64,000 nucleotides of DNA from Anaerobiospirillum sp. NML120448 (GTDB lineage Bacteria; Pseudomonadota; Gammaproteobacteria; Enterobacterales; Succinivibrionaceae): the NCBI RefSeq assembly GCF_023050945.1, contig NZ_JALKIM010000012.1, positions 1-64,000 on the forward strand, written 5' to 3'. The notes below the pieces were generated by a model. The model worked only from the letters and a program-made list of their open reading frames with translations, had not been told where the DNA came from and ran no database searches. Shown one piece after another: positions 39,469-50,100 of this stretch. Each line of letters starts with the position of its first letter. The first letter of the stretch is position 1. The translations under genes were made by a program, and so were the position numbers.

Positions 39469-40353
39469 ATGGCAGGCATTTCTCCTTTAAACATTAATGT
39501 TAACCAGTCTATGGTTAACGGAGCTAACACTAATGCTCCACAAGTTACAGGCATTGATAAATCAACTCGTGTAGCAGGTCAAAGCCAAGATAATTTGGTT
39601 AATATTGCTACCAGCTCCACTCAAAATGCTAGTGAAAACCAGCAATACTCCCATCAGCGTCATATTGCCCTACAAGGTTATTTGTCCTTAGGCCAAGAGC
39701 AAGAACAAGGAGCCGAGAAGAGCCAAGCTCAGGGTCAGGGCCAAGTTCATGGTCAAGAGACTCAAACTAAAGGTCAAGAGTCTAAGCCTAGCTCTAGCCA
39801 AACTCCTAAAGGAATTGATGGCCAGGAGTTAACCGAAGAAGAGCAACAAAAAGTCAAAGAGATGAAAGAGCGCCATGAAGAAGTTCGTGTTCATGAAAAT
39901 GCTCATAAGAGTGCTGGTGGTCAATACGCTGCCGCCCCTACTTACACCTATGAAACAGGCCCTGATGGCAAGCGCTATATTACCGATGGTGAGGTAAGTA
40001 TTGATATTGGTGAGGAAAAAGATCCTCAAGCCACTATCGAAAAGATGCAAGTTGTAAAGCGTGCTGCTATGGCACCAGCTGAGCCATCTGGACAAGATCG
40101 CAAGGTATACCAAGAAGCTAATCAAAAAGAAGCCGCTGCTCGTCAAGAATTAGCCGAAGATAAGAAAGAAGAGGCTAAGGAAAAGCAAGAAAAGGTCAAA
40201 GAGTCTCTTAATGGTCAATCAGACAAGAGCGCTGATACTAACAATAAGTCTCAAGGCACTAAGAGCAATGAGCAAATCATTGAAAATAGCGATGAGATTA
40301 AGGTTCCAAAGAGTGCCTCAGGCCCTAAGTCTTTGGACACTGGCTCCTTTTAA
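39469..40353 (+). CDS. SprA-family putative metalloprotease (CJM1_0395-type)
   Basis: 294 residues. Residues about 1-115 are Gln/Asn/Ser-rich low complexity (GQEQEQGAEKSQAQGQGQ). The conserved domain is about 120-215. It opens with a helix carrying VRVHENAHKSAGGQYAAAPT, an HExxH-like His-Glu-x2-His motif, followed by TYETGPDGKRYITDGEVSID, KMQVVKRAAMAPAEPSGQDR and KVYQEANQKEAAARQE. This exact order defines the SprA-related family of putative metalloproteases. The remainder is a charged coiled-coil tail. No signal peptide. Substrate is unknown in the family as far as I know. It stands alone between the pot operon terminator and its own terminator at 40381. Confidence 0.82.
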   Translation: MAGISPLNINVNQSMVNGANTNAPQVTGIDKSTRVAGQSQDNLVNIATSSTQNASENQQYSHQRHIALQGYLSLGQEQEQGAEKSQAQGQGQVHGQETQTKGQESKPSSSQTPKGIDGQELTEEEQQKVKEMKERHEEVRVHENAHKSAGGQYAAAPTYTYETGPDGKRYITDGEVSIDIGEEKDPQATIEKMQVVKRAAMAPAEPSGQDRKVYQEANQKEAAARQELAEDKKEEAKEKQEKVKESLNGQSDKSADTNNKSQGTKSNEQIIENSDEIKVPKSASGPKSLDTGSF

Positions 40354-40380
40354 CCTAGCGCTTAAGCTTTAAAGTTTGAT

Positions 40381-40416
40381 AAGCCCTGTAAGAGCAAGCT
40401 CTTATAGGGCTTTTGT
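40381..40416 (+). terminator. Intrinsic terminator of the SprA-family gene
   Basis: A long stem: AAGCCCT-GTAAGAG pairs with CTCTTAT-AGGGCTT (40381-40412), followed by TTGTTTT. Confidence 0.82.
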
Positions 40417-40419
40417 TTT

Positions 40420-41200
40420 AATGAACTTTTAAAATAGAGCAACCTTAGCCATTATGCCAGGTGCTAGGCCCCTTACTTCATGCCTTTGTTCCCTATCCTT
40501 ATACCTGTCCCCTTTATACGCAGCTCTTATTCCCTATCCAGATTTCATGCCTTTATGCATAGTACTTATGACCTGCCTTAACCATGGCTTTATTCTTAGG
40601 AGCTGTAAGTAATTAACAAGAAACTTTTAGATTCTTACACTATTGAGTCTCTATGGTTTAAGCTCTTTAGAAACATGGATAGTATTTGCTTATAGTTCCT
40701 TAGCCTTAGTGAGACAGGCCTTTATATCCAGTAGTAAAATTGAAAACTCATTTCATATTAATTAGCTTTTATTCAGTACTGCTTATTCAAGATTACTTGA
40801 GAAGTATGGCACTAGTAAGCCAATTTCGCTGTGATTATTGGTGGCTACTATTTTATGGTCTTTAGGATTTGGGGCATGGCAAGAATGCTTTTAAGCTGCA
40901 CTAAGTACGACTGATAGTTTGTTGGTAAGCAAAGTAATGCTTTAGTCAAGGAAAGCTCTCACAAAGTAGATGAAATATCTCATAATAATCCCATAAATAT
41001 AGGCTTTTAGTAAACATCAAGCCAAATTAGCTGTAAAACTCACATTTTTTGTGATTTAAATCAAAAACTATTAAGGATTTTTTTGCAATTTTGCATTAGA
41101 TGGATAGAATTGAATCCGTTCTTGTATACAAGTATATTAGTATATGAGGAACCATAGTAGCATTGTTTATGTTGTTTAGTATTTCGGTTTAGGTGAATTT
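40420..41200. other. 780-bp gap upstream of the GntP permease
   Basis: No gene supported. AT-rich. The only site I would name is the CRP/FNR-like palindrome at 41050. Confidence 0.45.
41050..41065. promoter_or_regulatory. CRP/FNR-like operator upstream of the GntP permease
   Basis: TGTGATTTAAATCAAA contains GTGAT-N4-ATCAA, one base from the FNR consensus TTGAT-N4-ATCAA, and TGTGA-N6-TCAAA, one base from the CRP core. It sits about 135 nt before the start codon, a sensible place for catabolite or anaerobic control of an uptake gene. Confidence 0.5.
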
Positions 41201-42535
41201 ATGGAACATTGGATTCCTGTTTTATGGGTGGGCTTAGCCATTGTGCTTTTGCTTTTCCTTACCATTAAGGTAAAGCTTCACTCATTTTTAGCTCTGTTAA
41301 TTGTTGGTCTCTTAGTAGCCTTTTTAGAAGGCATGCCTTTAGAATCTCTTGTTAGTGCCATTTCCAAAGGCGCTGGTAATACTCTAGCAGGTGTAGGTCT
41401 CATCGTAATCTTAGGTGCTGCCTTAGGTCAGTTAATGACTGACTGTGGCGCTTCTAAAAAAGTAGCTGATGTGATCTTAAAGACTTGTGGTACCAAATAC
41501 CTTAAGTGGGGCTTATTATTCATTGGCTCTGTCTTCGGTACTGCTATGTTCTTTGAAGTGGGCTTTATCATCATGATGCCTTTAGTAATTGGCATCGCAA
41601 AAGAAGCTAAGATCCCATACATGGCTTTGGTAATTCCATCCTTAGCCGCTTTAGCTCAAGCTCATAGCTTATTACCACCTCAGCCTGGCCCTGTTGCCTT
41701 AATGACCACTTTAGGTGCTGACTCTGGTTTAGTTTACTTATTCGGCTTAGTAGTTTTAATTCCGTCCATCATTGCTGCTGGTATCATCTTACCTAGATTC
41801 CTAGACGATTTGAACGTCTATAAGATGCCAACCATTGGTGGCTTTGAGGAAACTGACTACTCTAAGTTTAAGACTCCAAGCTTTGCTGTTTCTTTATTAA
41901 TTCCATTACTACCTGCTATTTTAATGATTAGCCATACTTTGGTAGCCGCTGTTTTACCAAAGGAGCACATGTTAGTTTATGTATTAAACTTCTTAGGCTC
42001 ACCTATCATTAGCTTGTTCTTATCTGTACTTGTAGCTTTATATGTCTTTGGTGTTCGTGCTGGTCGTACCATTGCAGAGGCATCTGACTCTATTTCCAAG
42101 GCTATCAAGGGCATTGCCGTAGTAGTTTTAATTATCGGTGCTGGCGGTGTATTTAAGGAGATTATTATCTCTGCTGGCGTTGGTCAGCATATTGCTGAGG
42201 CTGTTAAGGGTGTAGACATTAACCCATTAATCTTAGCCTGGATTATCACTGCTATTATTCGCTGGGCAACTGGTCAGGGTGCTGTATCAGCAATTACTGC
42301 CGCAGGCTTAGTATCCCCATTATTAGGTGTATATGACATTGACCCTGTATTATTAATGTTAGCTTGTGCTGCTGGTTCTAACACTATCACCATGCCTAAT
42401 GATGCAGCTTTCTGGTTAATGAAAGAAACCTTTAACTTAAGCATGGCCCAGACCTTTAAGACCTGGGGCTTATTAGAGCTTATCAACTCTGTAGTAGGCT
42501 TGATTGTGGTTCTAATCCTAACTCTCTTTATCTAA
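41201..42535 (+). CDS. GntP-family sugar-acid:proton symporter
   Basis: 444 residues with around twelve to fourteen hydrophobic segments. GntP carriers import gluconate and related hydroxy acids (also D-serine or fructuronate in some members) with protons. Family hallmarks: GAALGQLMTDCGASKKVADV, IGSVFGTAMFFEVGFIIMMP, and HSLLPPQPGPVALMTTLGAD, the conserved loop with the PP and PGPVA residues. Near the C-terminus are RWATGQGAVSAITAAGL and NTITMPNDAAFWLMKETFNL. Start ATG 41201 with AGGTGA nine bases upstream. It is a single-gene unit with its own terminator, convergent with recD2. Substrate not determinable; no gluconate kinase is adjacent. Confidence 0.93.
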   Translation: MEHWIPVLWVGLAIVLLLFLTIKVKLHSFLALLIVGLLVAFLEGMPLESLVSAISKGAGNTLAGVGLIVILGAALGQLMTDCGASKKVADVILKTCGTKYLKWGLLFIGSVFGTAMFFEVGFIIMMPLVIGIAKEAKIPYMALVIPSLAALAQAHSLLPPQPGPVALMTTLGADSGLVYLFGLVVLIPSIIAAGIILPRFLDDLNVYKMPTIGGFEETDYSKFKTPSFAVSLLIPLLPAILMISHTLVAAVLPKEHMLVYVLNFLGSPIISLFLSVLVALYVFGVRAGRTIAEASDSISKAIKGIAVVVLIIGAGGVFKEIIISAGVGQHIAEAVKGVDINPLILAWIITAIIRWATGQGAVSAITAAGLVSPLLGVYDIDPVLLMLACAAGSNTITMPNDAAFWLMKETFNLSMAQTFKTWGLLELINSVVGLIVVLILTLFI

Positions 42536-42566
42536 GTCTTTAGATAAGAAACTAAATCCTCCCACC

Positions 42567-42598
42567 AGCCCTTTTAGCAATAGCTAAGAGGGCTTTTT
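42567..42598 (+). terminator. Intrinsic terminator of the GntP gene
   Basis: AGCCCTTTTA... pairs with TAAGAGGGCT (42567-42594) with a G-U pair, then TTTTT. It ends just before the recD2 stop codon on the other strand. Confidence 0.78.
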
Positions 42599-42601
42599 AC
42601 T

Positions 42602-45600
42602 TTAACCTAAGAGCTGACCTTGCACAGGTGTCATACCGCCATGCTCTTCATTTAACTCTAAGTCAAAAAGCTTTTGTTTTATGGCATCTTTAAGGCCACT
42701 ATTACGCTCTTTAGTACGCCAATCTTTAACCGCCATATTAAGTGCCTTTTTCTCACCTACAATGACAACAAGCTTTTTACCACGGGTTACACCAGTGTAA
42801 ATTAAATTGCGCTTGAGCATCATAAAGTGCTGCATGGTAAGAGGTATTACCACCACAGGGTATTCACTACCTTGCGACTTATGAATAGTACAAGCATAGC
42901 TTAAAACTAATTCATCAAGCTCACTAAAAGGATAGGCCACGCTCCTACCATCAAAATCTACTAAAAGCTCCTGCTCTTGCTGGTCTATATCTTGAACAAA
43001 GCCCACATCACCATTGTAAACATCCCTGTCATAGTTATTCTCAATTTGCATGACCTTATCACCCACGCTAAAGGTCACGCCAAACTTAGTAATAGAATGC
43101 TCATCTGGGGTATTAAGAGCTTGTTGGAGCATCATATTTAAAGCACGAGCACCACTATCACCTCTATTCATAGGGCACAGTACCTGAATGTCCTTAATGG
43201 GATCATAGCCGTAAGCTTTAGGTAGCCTGTTTTGCACTAAGTTAACTAAGGTTTGAGGGAGACGCTCTCTATCTTCTTCATTAACAAAATAGCAATCACC
43301 CTTATCTTCTTTAGTAGGAAAACGAGGTAAATAGCCCTTGTTAATTTCATGGGCAATACGAATAATCCATGAAGTAGCAGCTTGTCTAAAGACTTCGGTT
43401 AAACGAATCACAGGTATGAGCTCACTGGCAATTAAATCACCCAGAAATGCACCAGGGCCTACTGATGGCAATTGATCAATATCACCTACAAAAATCACAG
43501 CAGCATGGCGAGGTACAGCTTTTAACAAATTGTTAGCCAATGGAATATCAACCATGGAGCACTCATCTACCACCAATAAATCACAACTTAAAGGATTAGT
43601 GTCGTTGTATTTAAACTCCATAGTACTAGGATCAACTTCAAGCATTCTATGGATAGTAGTAGCCTCATAGCCTGAGCTTTCTGACAAGCGCTTAGCAGCA
43701 CGTCCTGTAGGAGCACAGAGCTTAATATCAACATTTTTGGCAGCTAAGATCTTTAAAATAGCCTTAACAATAGTAGTTTTACCTACACCAGGGCCACCTG
43801 TAATAACCATTACCTTGCTATGAAGCGCCGTTTTTACTGCTTGTTTTTGACTATCAGCTAAGTTGATGGAGAGCTTTTTCTCAACCCAATCAAGGGCTAT
43901 GTCTTCTTTTATTTCAGGCCATGGTAGTGGCTGCTCCATTAGCTCTTTAAGGCTTTGGGCAATACGCTGCTCACTTCTATATAAAGAGGATAAAAAGATA
44001 CTATCACTAGTAGGAAAGTTACTTTGCGTCAACTCACCATCAGCAATTTCATGCTCAATAGCATCATTAATAATAGGCTCTGGAATATTCAATAATTCTT
44101 GGGATAGCTTAATCAACTCACTACGAGGCAAACAACAATGGCCATCATTACTAGAAGCCTCCGATAGCGCAAAAGCAACACCTGCCTGAGCTCTTAACGG
44201 ACTTTGAGCACCAATACCAATTTTAGAGGCAATAGTATCAGCTGATTTAAAGCCAATGCCTCTAATATCTTTAGCCAAACAATATGGGTTTTCCTGTACT
44301 ACCTCAATAGCCTTAGAGCCATACTTTTTAAAGATACGTACTGATTTAGAGGTAGAAACACCGTGAGAATGTAAAAAGACCATAATAGATCTAATCACTT
44401 TTTGATCTGCCCAGCCTGATGCTATTTTATTAGCACGCTTTTGTCCAATACCATGCAAATCAAGCATAGCTTTAGGGTCTTGTTCGATAATATCAAACAC
44501 ATTCTCGCCATAGGCATCTACCAATATTTTGGCAGTTTTAGGCCCCACACCCTTAACCATGCCTGAGCCTAAATAACGCTCAATACCATCAAGGGTAGTT
44601 GGAGGGTAAACATCAATACGCTCAGCCTTAAACTGTCGGCCATACTCCTTACTAAAAATCCAAAAGCCATGGGCAGTAACATACTCACCAGGGGTAACAC
44701 TAGAGGCATGACCTACCACAGTAATCAGATCGGTCTCGCCTTTTACCTTAATACGCAAAACGCAATACCCCGTCTCCTCATTATGATAAGTTACCCGCTC
44801 TAGCAATCCCGACAGCTCATCCAACCTGCCCTTGCGCTCCTCCTGCCCAGCCCCCTGGACAGTTCCCTGGACAGCCCCCTGCCCAGAGCGCTGCCCAGCG
44901 CTCTGCCCATAGCCATATCCTTGGCTATGACTCTGCCCAAGGCCCTGGCCCTGCCCCATGCTACGACTTTGGCTCTGGGCATAGGCCATATTCTGACCAC
45001 GACCAGCAGCATTACCATGGTTATATCCTGTAGCCTGGCCCTGAACCATGTTCTCTTTACGAGCCATATTACGGCTTTGTCCCATAGCTTGACCATTATT
45101 CATAGTGGCACCATAGGAATTGCCCATATTCATGGCCTGCTTATTATCCCAAGCATAAGCGCCCGCCCTATTAACTGCGCTTGATGGCTGAGCATTACCC
45201 ATATTAAAAGCCACGTTATTCATCTGTGGGCTCTGATAGTTACCAGCAGTCATCCCCGCACTATTATTGCTATAAGTACGGCCCTGCCCCTGACTGGCAT
45301 TATGGTTTACTCTAAAGTCTTGATTAGCTATTCTGCCACGCTCAACATTATGACCATAACTGTTACTAGCAGCTGCACTTACCTCAATCCCCCTATTGCC
45401 ATTAGCAACTTGGCTATAGTTTGGGCTATATCCTGTACTATTATTAGGTGCTACCTGTAATGAATTAGGGATTGAAGCTCTAGCACTAGCCGTGGCTATA
45501 GCTGGAGCTGTAGCTTGAGCTTGCGCAGGACGCACGCTTCCCTGGCCATAACCTTGGTAATTATTGGCCATGTAATCATTATTAGTGGAAGGCTGATTAG

Positions 45601-46099
45601 CTCTTGAATATGAGTTTTGTGAAGTTCTACTTTGCTTACTTACGGCTCTATTATTGGCATAAAAGTCATTACCAGACTGGTTAGCCGCAGCATTAAATTG
45701 GCTATGATTGAATTTAGTCTCATTATCATAGTGGTGGTTTTCTTTAGCAAAACCTGAATAAGCTGTAGGCTCTTGTGCGCTCTTTTTAGACTTATAAGCC
45801 GTACTTTTGCTTTTATAGCTGCTTTTTCCCCCAGCACTAGCATCAGCGCCCGCACTAGCACTAGCGCCAGCTCTGCCACGAGCACTATAACCAGAACGAG
45901 AGCTAGATTTAGTGCCAGTTCTTTTTCCAGCACTAGTACGATTGCCATAGCTATCCTTGCTATCTTCCAGGGATTTGTCTGATGATTGAGGATCAGAGGC
46001 TTTTTCTTTCTTAGGCTTATAGAATTGCCATATTACTTTTACCCCATTAGGTAAAATTTCAACTTTATCTTTATTTTCAAAGTTTTGATCACTCATCAT
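42602..46099 (-). CDS. recD2: RecD2-type superfamily 1B helicase with ~425-residue disordered N-terminus
   Basis: About 1165 residues; typical RecD2 is about 720-850. The helicase part starts near residue 425 with an OB-like domain (GLLERVTYHNEETGYCVLRI). Two helix-hairpin-helix stretches follow (VKGVGPKTAKILVDAYG, LHGIGQKRANKIASGWADQK). The motor has Walker A TGGPGVGKTT (about 770), GRAAKRLSE, Walker B LLVVDECSMVDIP, GDIDQLPSVG, and the C-terminal SYACTIHKSQGSEYP and YTGVTRGKK motifs. Function: 5'-3' DNA unwinding in RecBCD-independent repair. Residues 1-424 are Gly/Gln/Asn/Ser/Ala-rich with RGRAG- and GQGQG-like runs and no known domain. I start at ATG 46099; GTG 46108 and ATG 46096 are alternatives. 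Confidence 0.92.
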   Translation of the reverse strand: MMSDQNFENKDKVEILPNGVKVIWQFYKPKKEKASDPQSSDKSLEDSKDSYGNRTSAGKRTGTKSSSRSGYSARGRAGASASAGADASAGGKSSYKSKSTAYKSKKSAQEPTAYSGFAKENHHYDNETKFNHSQFNAAANQSGNDFYANNRAVSKQSRTSQNSYSRANQPSTNNDYMANNYQGYGQGSVRPAQAQATAPAIATASARASIPNSLQVAPNNSTGYSPNYSQVANGNRGIEVSAAASNSYGHNVERGRIANQDFRVNHNASQGQGRTYSNNSAGMTAGNYQSPQMNNVAFNMGNAQPSSAVNRAGAYAWDNKQAMNMGNSYGATMNNGQAMGQSRNMARKENMVQGQATGYNHGNAAGRGQNMAYAQSQSRSMGQGQGLGQSHSQGYGYGQSAGQRSGQGAVQGTVQGAGQEERKGRLDELSGLLERVTYHNEETGYCVLRIKVKGETDLITVVGHASSVTPGEYVTAHGFWIFSKEYGRQFKAERIDVYPPTTLDGIERYLGSGMVKGVGPKTAKILVDAYGENVFDIIEQDPKAMLDLHGIGQKRANKIASGWADQKVIRSIMVFLHSHGVSTSKSVRIFKKYGSKAIEVVQENPYCLAKDIRGIGFKSADTIASKIGIGAQSPLRAQAGVAFALSEASSNDGHCCLPRSELIKLSQELLNIPEPIINDAIEHEIADGELTQSNFPTSDSIFLSSLYRSEQRIAQSLKELMEQPLPWPEIKEDIALDWVEKKLSINLADSQKQAVKTALHSKVMVITGGPGVGKTTIVKAILKILAAKNVDIKLCAPTGRAAKRLSESSGYEATTIHRMLEVDPSTMEFKYNDTNPLSCDLLVVDECSMVDIPLANNLLKAVPRHAAVIFVGDIDQLPSVGPGAFLGDLIASELIPVIRLTEVFRQAATSWIIRIAHEINKGYLPRFPTKEDKGDCYFVNEEDRERLPQTLVNLVQNRLPKAYGYDPIKDIQVLCPMNRGDSGARALNMMLQQALNTPDEHSITKFGVTFSVGDKVMQIENNYDRDVYNGDVGFVQDIDQQEQELLVDFDGRSVAYPFSELDELVLSYACTIHKSQGSEYPVVVIPLTMQHFMMLKRNLIYTGVTRGKKLVVIVGEKKALNMAVKDWRTKERNSGLKDAIKQKLFDLELNEEHGGMTPVQGQLLG

Positions 46100-47182
46100 A
46101 TGGCTCACAGCAGAAAAAGAACAACGCTTTTAGTATATCATTCATCCATAATGCCAGACATAAAGCTTCTATTTTACAGCTGAGCAAAATCACAAGTAGC
46201 AGCCAAAATTCTCGCTCTTACACTCAAGCTAATACCACCCACCATTTAGTACATCATTTATTATTGAGGAGCAATATTGGAAAGGATCTTCTGTAGATCT
46301 AGTGCGGCCACACTGGCTATACTTATACCTATTCTTTTTGAAGCAGATTAGAAAAATTTTATTTTTACTAATTGGCTCGATTTTTATCAAATAATACCAC
46401 AAGATTTTCAATTGATCCTATCACCTATCTTGTTTATCGCCCGCCCCTTTGCTTATACTGTTAAAACTCAGAGAGTGTTGCTTAGGAATACACTATCTAA
46501 CAAGGTTTTATACTTTGCACTTCTGCCCTCATCAATACATGATGATTTACAATAGTTTTTATATTAAACGTCTTAGAATAGGCGCTTTGCCTAGCATTAT
46601 TGTAGATTCCTGTGAAATTGACTTTTTAACGTACATATATTTAATATTTGCTCTTTTTTTTTTGCTATAGTTTTTATTATAATTTGACGTAAATAGCACA
46701 TAATAACAATGATAGAAATAATATTTTATTATTTCTATTATTTTTCTAACAAGTTTTGTCTTTAACACAAAAGCAGCTTTGTTGGGTTAGCACATAATTA
46801 AAAAAGTGCTAGCAAATTTATGGCTTCTAGCCTTATAACGCAACTATCGTGTTGCTCAAGTGTTTTACTTAAGATAGCCTATCTTTATGCTATCTTTTGG
46901 TATAGGTCAATCATCTTATAGACGATATTCTATATCCTATGCGACTCCTGTACGCACTTCCAAGAGTACAGGCTTATTGACCACTACGCTTTATCTTTGC
47001 CTGAGGCTAATAATAGATCATTCAACAATCTATAGATAATACCTCTCAAAAATAGCGAACAAAGCTATTGTGGTTTGTAAGTTTAGTAACCTTGATTATC
47101 CGCATTTAAAGGCCATTGTAGTTACTAGATAAAGCCCTTAAAAAGACAAAGCTTTCCAATCTTATTTAGAATTTCTAAAGAA
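46100..47182. other. 1.1-kb AT-rich divergent intergenic region
   Basis: It separates recD2 from the autotransporter. There are several small open frames, none with a recognisable product or ribosome-binding site. A T-run and an AT-palindromic zone lie at about 46600-46760. The promoter of the autotransporter must be here but no box stands out. Confidence 0.45.
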
Positions 47183-50100
47183 ATGAAGCAAACAAACAAT
47201 GCCATTAAGTTCTTAATGGCCCAATATCGTGCTATTTTCAATCATGCTTATTTCAAGGGCTTAGCCACCGCCGCCCTAGTCACCGTTGCCATGGCCGCAG
47301 GCCAAGCTCAGGCTGCTTCTGGCACTTTTGCAGACTTTATCAGTGGCTCTAGCAAAACTGATGTAAAGGGTAACTTTACTCTTAAAAACGAAGAAACAAT
47401 CAGTGGCAGTTCAGGTGGTTTCTTTACTAACCTAACCATTGCTAATGGTGGTCACCTTAAATATGATAGTTCAAGCAATGTAAATAAAGACCATCTTCGT
47501 GTTAAAGAGAATGTAATTGTTGAGAAAGGCGGCATCCTAAGTATTACTGGAGCACAATCTCAAGGACAAGGCCTATATGGTACTTTTGATGATACCTTTG
47601 AAGATAATCCAAATTCCAAACTCCAAGTAAATGGTGGTGAGTTAAACATTACTCAAGCCATGATTCAGATTAGCAAAGTTGAGTTAACTGACGCTATTGT
47701 AACCATCTCAAAACATATCGGTCATAACACAAACTCTGACTGGGAAGACAATGCCATGTTAGGCGCTACACTAGCTGGCGATAAAGATGGCAACATCATT
47801 GCAGGAACTGGTGTTTTAAGCGTTAAAGGCAATTCTAATATTACTCTTGATTCTGGCTCTCAAATCTATGCTAATACTCTCAATTTAGAGGGTGGCAAAA
47901 TCGATATGAAGGGCACAGAAAAGGATAGTTCTGGCTCCATTATTCGTGGTTTTAGCCATGGAGCTATTAATGTAAACGGCACTGATATCAATGTTAGCGG
48001 CTCTGGCAACTATATTGTTGCACACAATATCAACTTAACAGGAGCTGAATCTGCTATTACTGTTAGTGGCAATAGCGTCTTACATCTTTCTGGTGATTTA
48101 GATAAAAACGCAAACGCATCTGCTAGTGCCAAAGCTACAACCGTTAATCTCAATGGCGCAACTTTAAATATTGCAAAAAATGGATCTATTGTTGTAAATA
48201 ATGCAGACTCTGTATTCAATGCTACAAGTGGCAATATTACTAATAGCGGCTCCATTACCTTTAACAACAAGGTAGTTAACACCACTGCTGAGCTCTTAGA
48301 AGGCATGGCTGGTGGCAAGATCACCATGGCTAGCGGCGGTGAAATCAATGTAACCTCTGGCGCTGTTGACCTTTCTACTTCTGGCCTAAAGTTTATTAAA
48401 GATAATGGCACTTTAGACACTGATAAGTTAGTACTTTCAGCAGCAACCACATTCAATGCTAATGATTTAACCTTAGGCTCTAAGTTTGATGTAGCTGATC
48501 TTGATTTAAACACTAATGCTTTGACTGTTGGTGATGACTTCACCCAGACTAAAGGCACTTTCTATGTAGATAATACTTTAACTGGTTCTGGCGAATTTAC
48601 TGTAGGAGCTAGTGGTGGAGCTGCTAAATTTGAGTTAGGAAACTCTGAAACAAAAAATGGTACCATTTCTGGTATTGATACCATTAAAGTAGGTGGTGAT
48701 GCTAGCCACAGTGGTTCCTTAACTATTACAGGCGACTGGTCTGGCCTTACCAACACTGCTATTAATGTACAAAGTGGTGGTGCTTTCAATTTAATTGAGG
48801 TTCGCGAGGAAGACTCACTAACTGTTGAGAGCATTGAAGTTGCAGATGGTGGTAAATTATATTTAAAAAATAGTAATTTAACAGTTAATAACACCATTAA
48901 GAATGCTGCAGCTGAAGGCGTTGAGCTCAAAGAGCTTTCTTCTGTAAGCGCCTCTTACGCCAAAGTAACTGAGTCTGATGTTCTCAAGAGTGATATCAAG
49001 AACTTTAAGTTAGATGGCTCCTCTAAGATCATTTTAACTGGCCGTCAAGCTGGTGTAATTGAGAAGACTAAGTTAGACGCTCTCAAGAAAGCTTTATTAG
49101 GTGATGGTGGCAATGGCTTGTTAGAAGTTCAAGGTGCTACCCTATCTGATACCGATTCAGGTATTTCTGGTGGCAAGGTTAACTTTGCCACTGCTCAAGG
49201 TAACTCAGGTCTTAGCGGTATTTACGAGAATGCCACCGTTACAGGCGCTAATGCAGCTGTAACTGGTGCAAACTCTTGGGGTTCTGTACAGCTAGCTGAG
49301 AGCAAGAGCGATCTTGAAATTGCTAGTGGTGGCACTGTAACCTTAAATGGTGTAAATGGTAAGCTTGTTGCCAAGAATGATAGCTCTATTGGTGGCGTAG
49401 CTCTTAACGGCAATGCTGACTTTGTAGTTAATGGTAATGGTGGTACTTTAGCCAATATTACAGCATCAACTAATAAGCAAGGCAGAGCTTCTGTAAATGC
49501 TGCTGTAAATGTTCAGGGTGATATCGGTGCTAAAAATAAATCTTTACAGACAGTTTATGTAATGACCAATGGTCAGTTGAATACTTCTGGTGATATCTAC
49601 ACTAAAGAATTAGTTAATGACGGCTCTCTGGTAGCACAAGATATTACTGTCTCTGATTATATGGATGTTAGCAACGGCTCCATCACAGCCGATATAATTA
49701 CTACTAGGTCATTGGATATTTTTGCCAGTTCCGTAACAGCTAATAAAATCATTGCAACTAAGAAAATGTCTATTGCAGGCTCAGTAAAAGCTGGTAAGGT
49801 TATTTTATCTGGCTCTAATTCAGTGATTGAAGTTGGCAATGAAAATAATACTGGCGTATTAGAGGTTGGCTCCTTAGATCTTAAGGGTGGTAAGTTAGTA
49901 CTTGACCCTGAGTACGGTCAGCCTTCTACCATCGTAGCTATTACCGAAGTTACTAATGAAACTGATGGTGTAGTATCTGTTGGCGGTGACATTGGTGTTG
50001 GCAAGAACTCAATCTTAGCAGTTGGTACCACAGCTGATGAGGCCAAGGCTTTATTAACCAAGTTAAACTTCTTTGATGGTGTTTCATTAAAAGAGTCTAA

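Noticed and set aside
46229-46768. Small open frames on both strands in the recD2-autotransporter gap
   Set aside because: Composition follows the AT content; no ribosome-binding sites or recognisable products.
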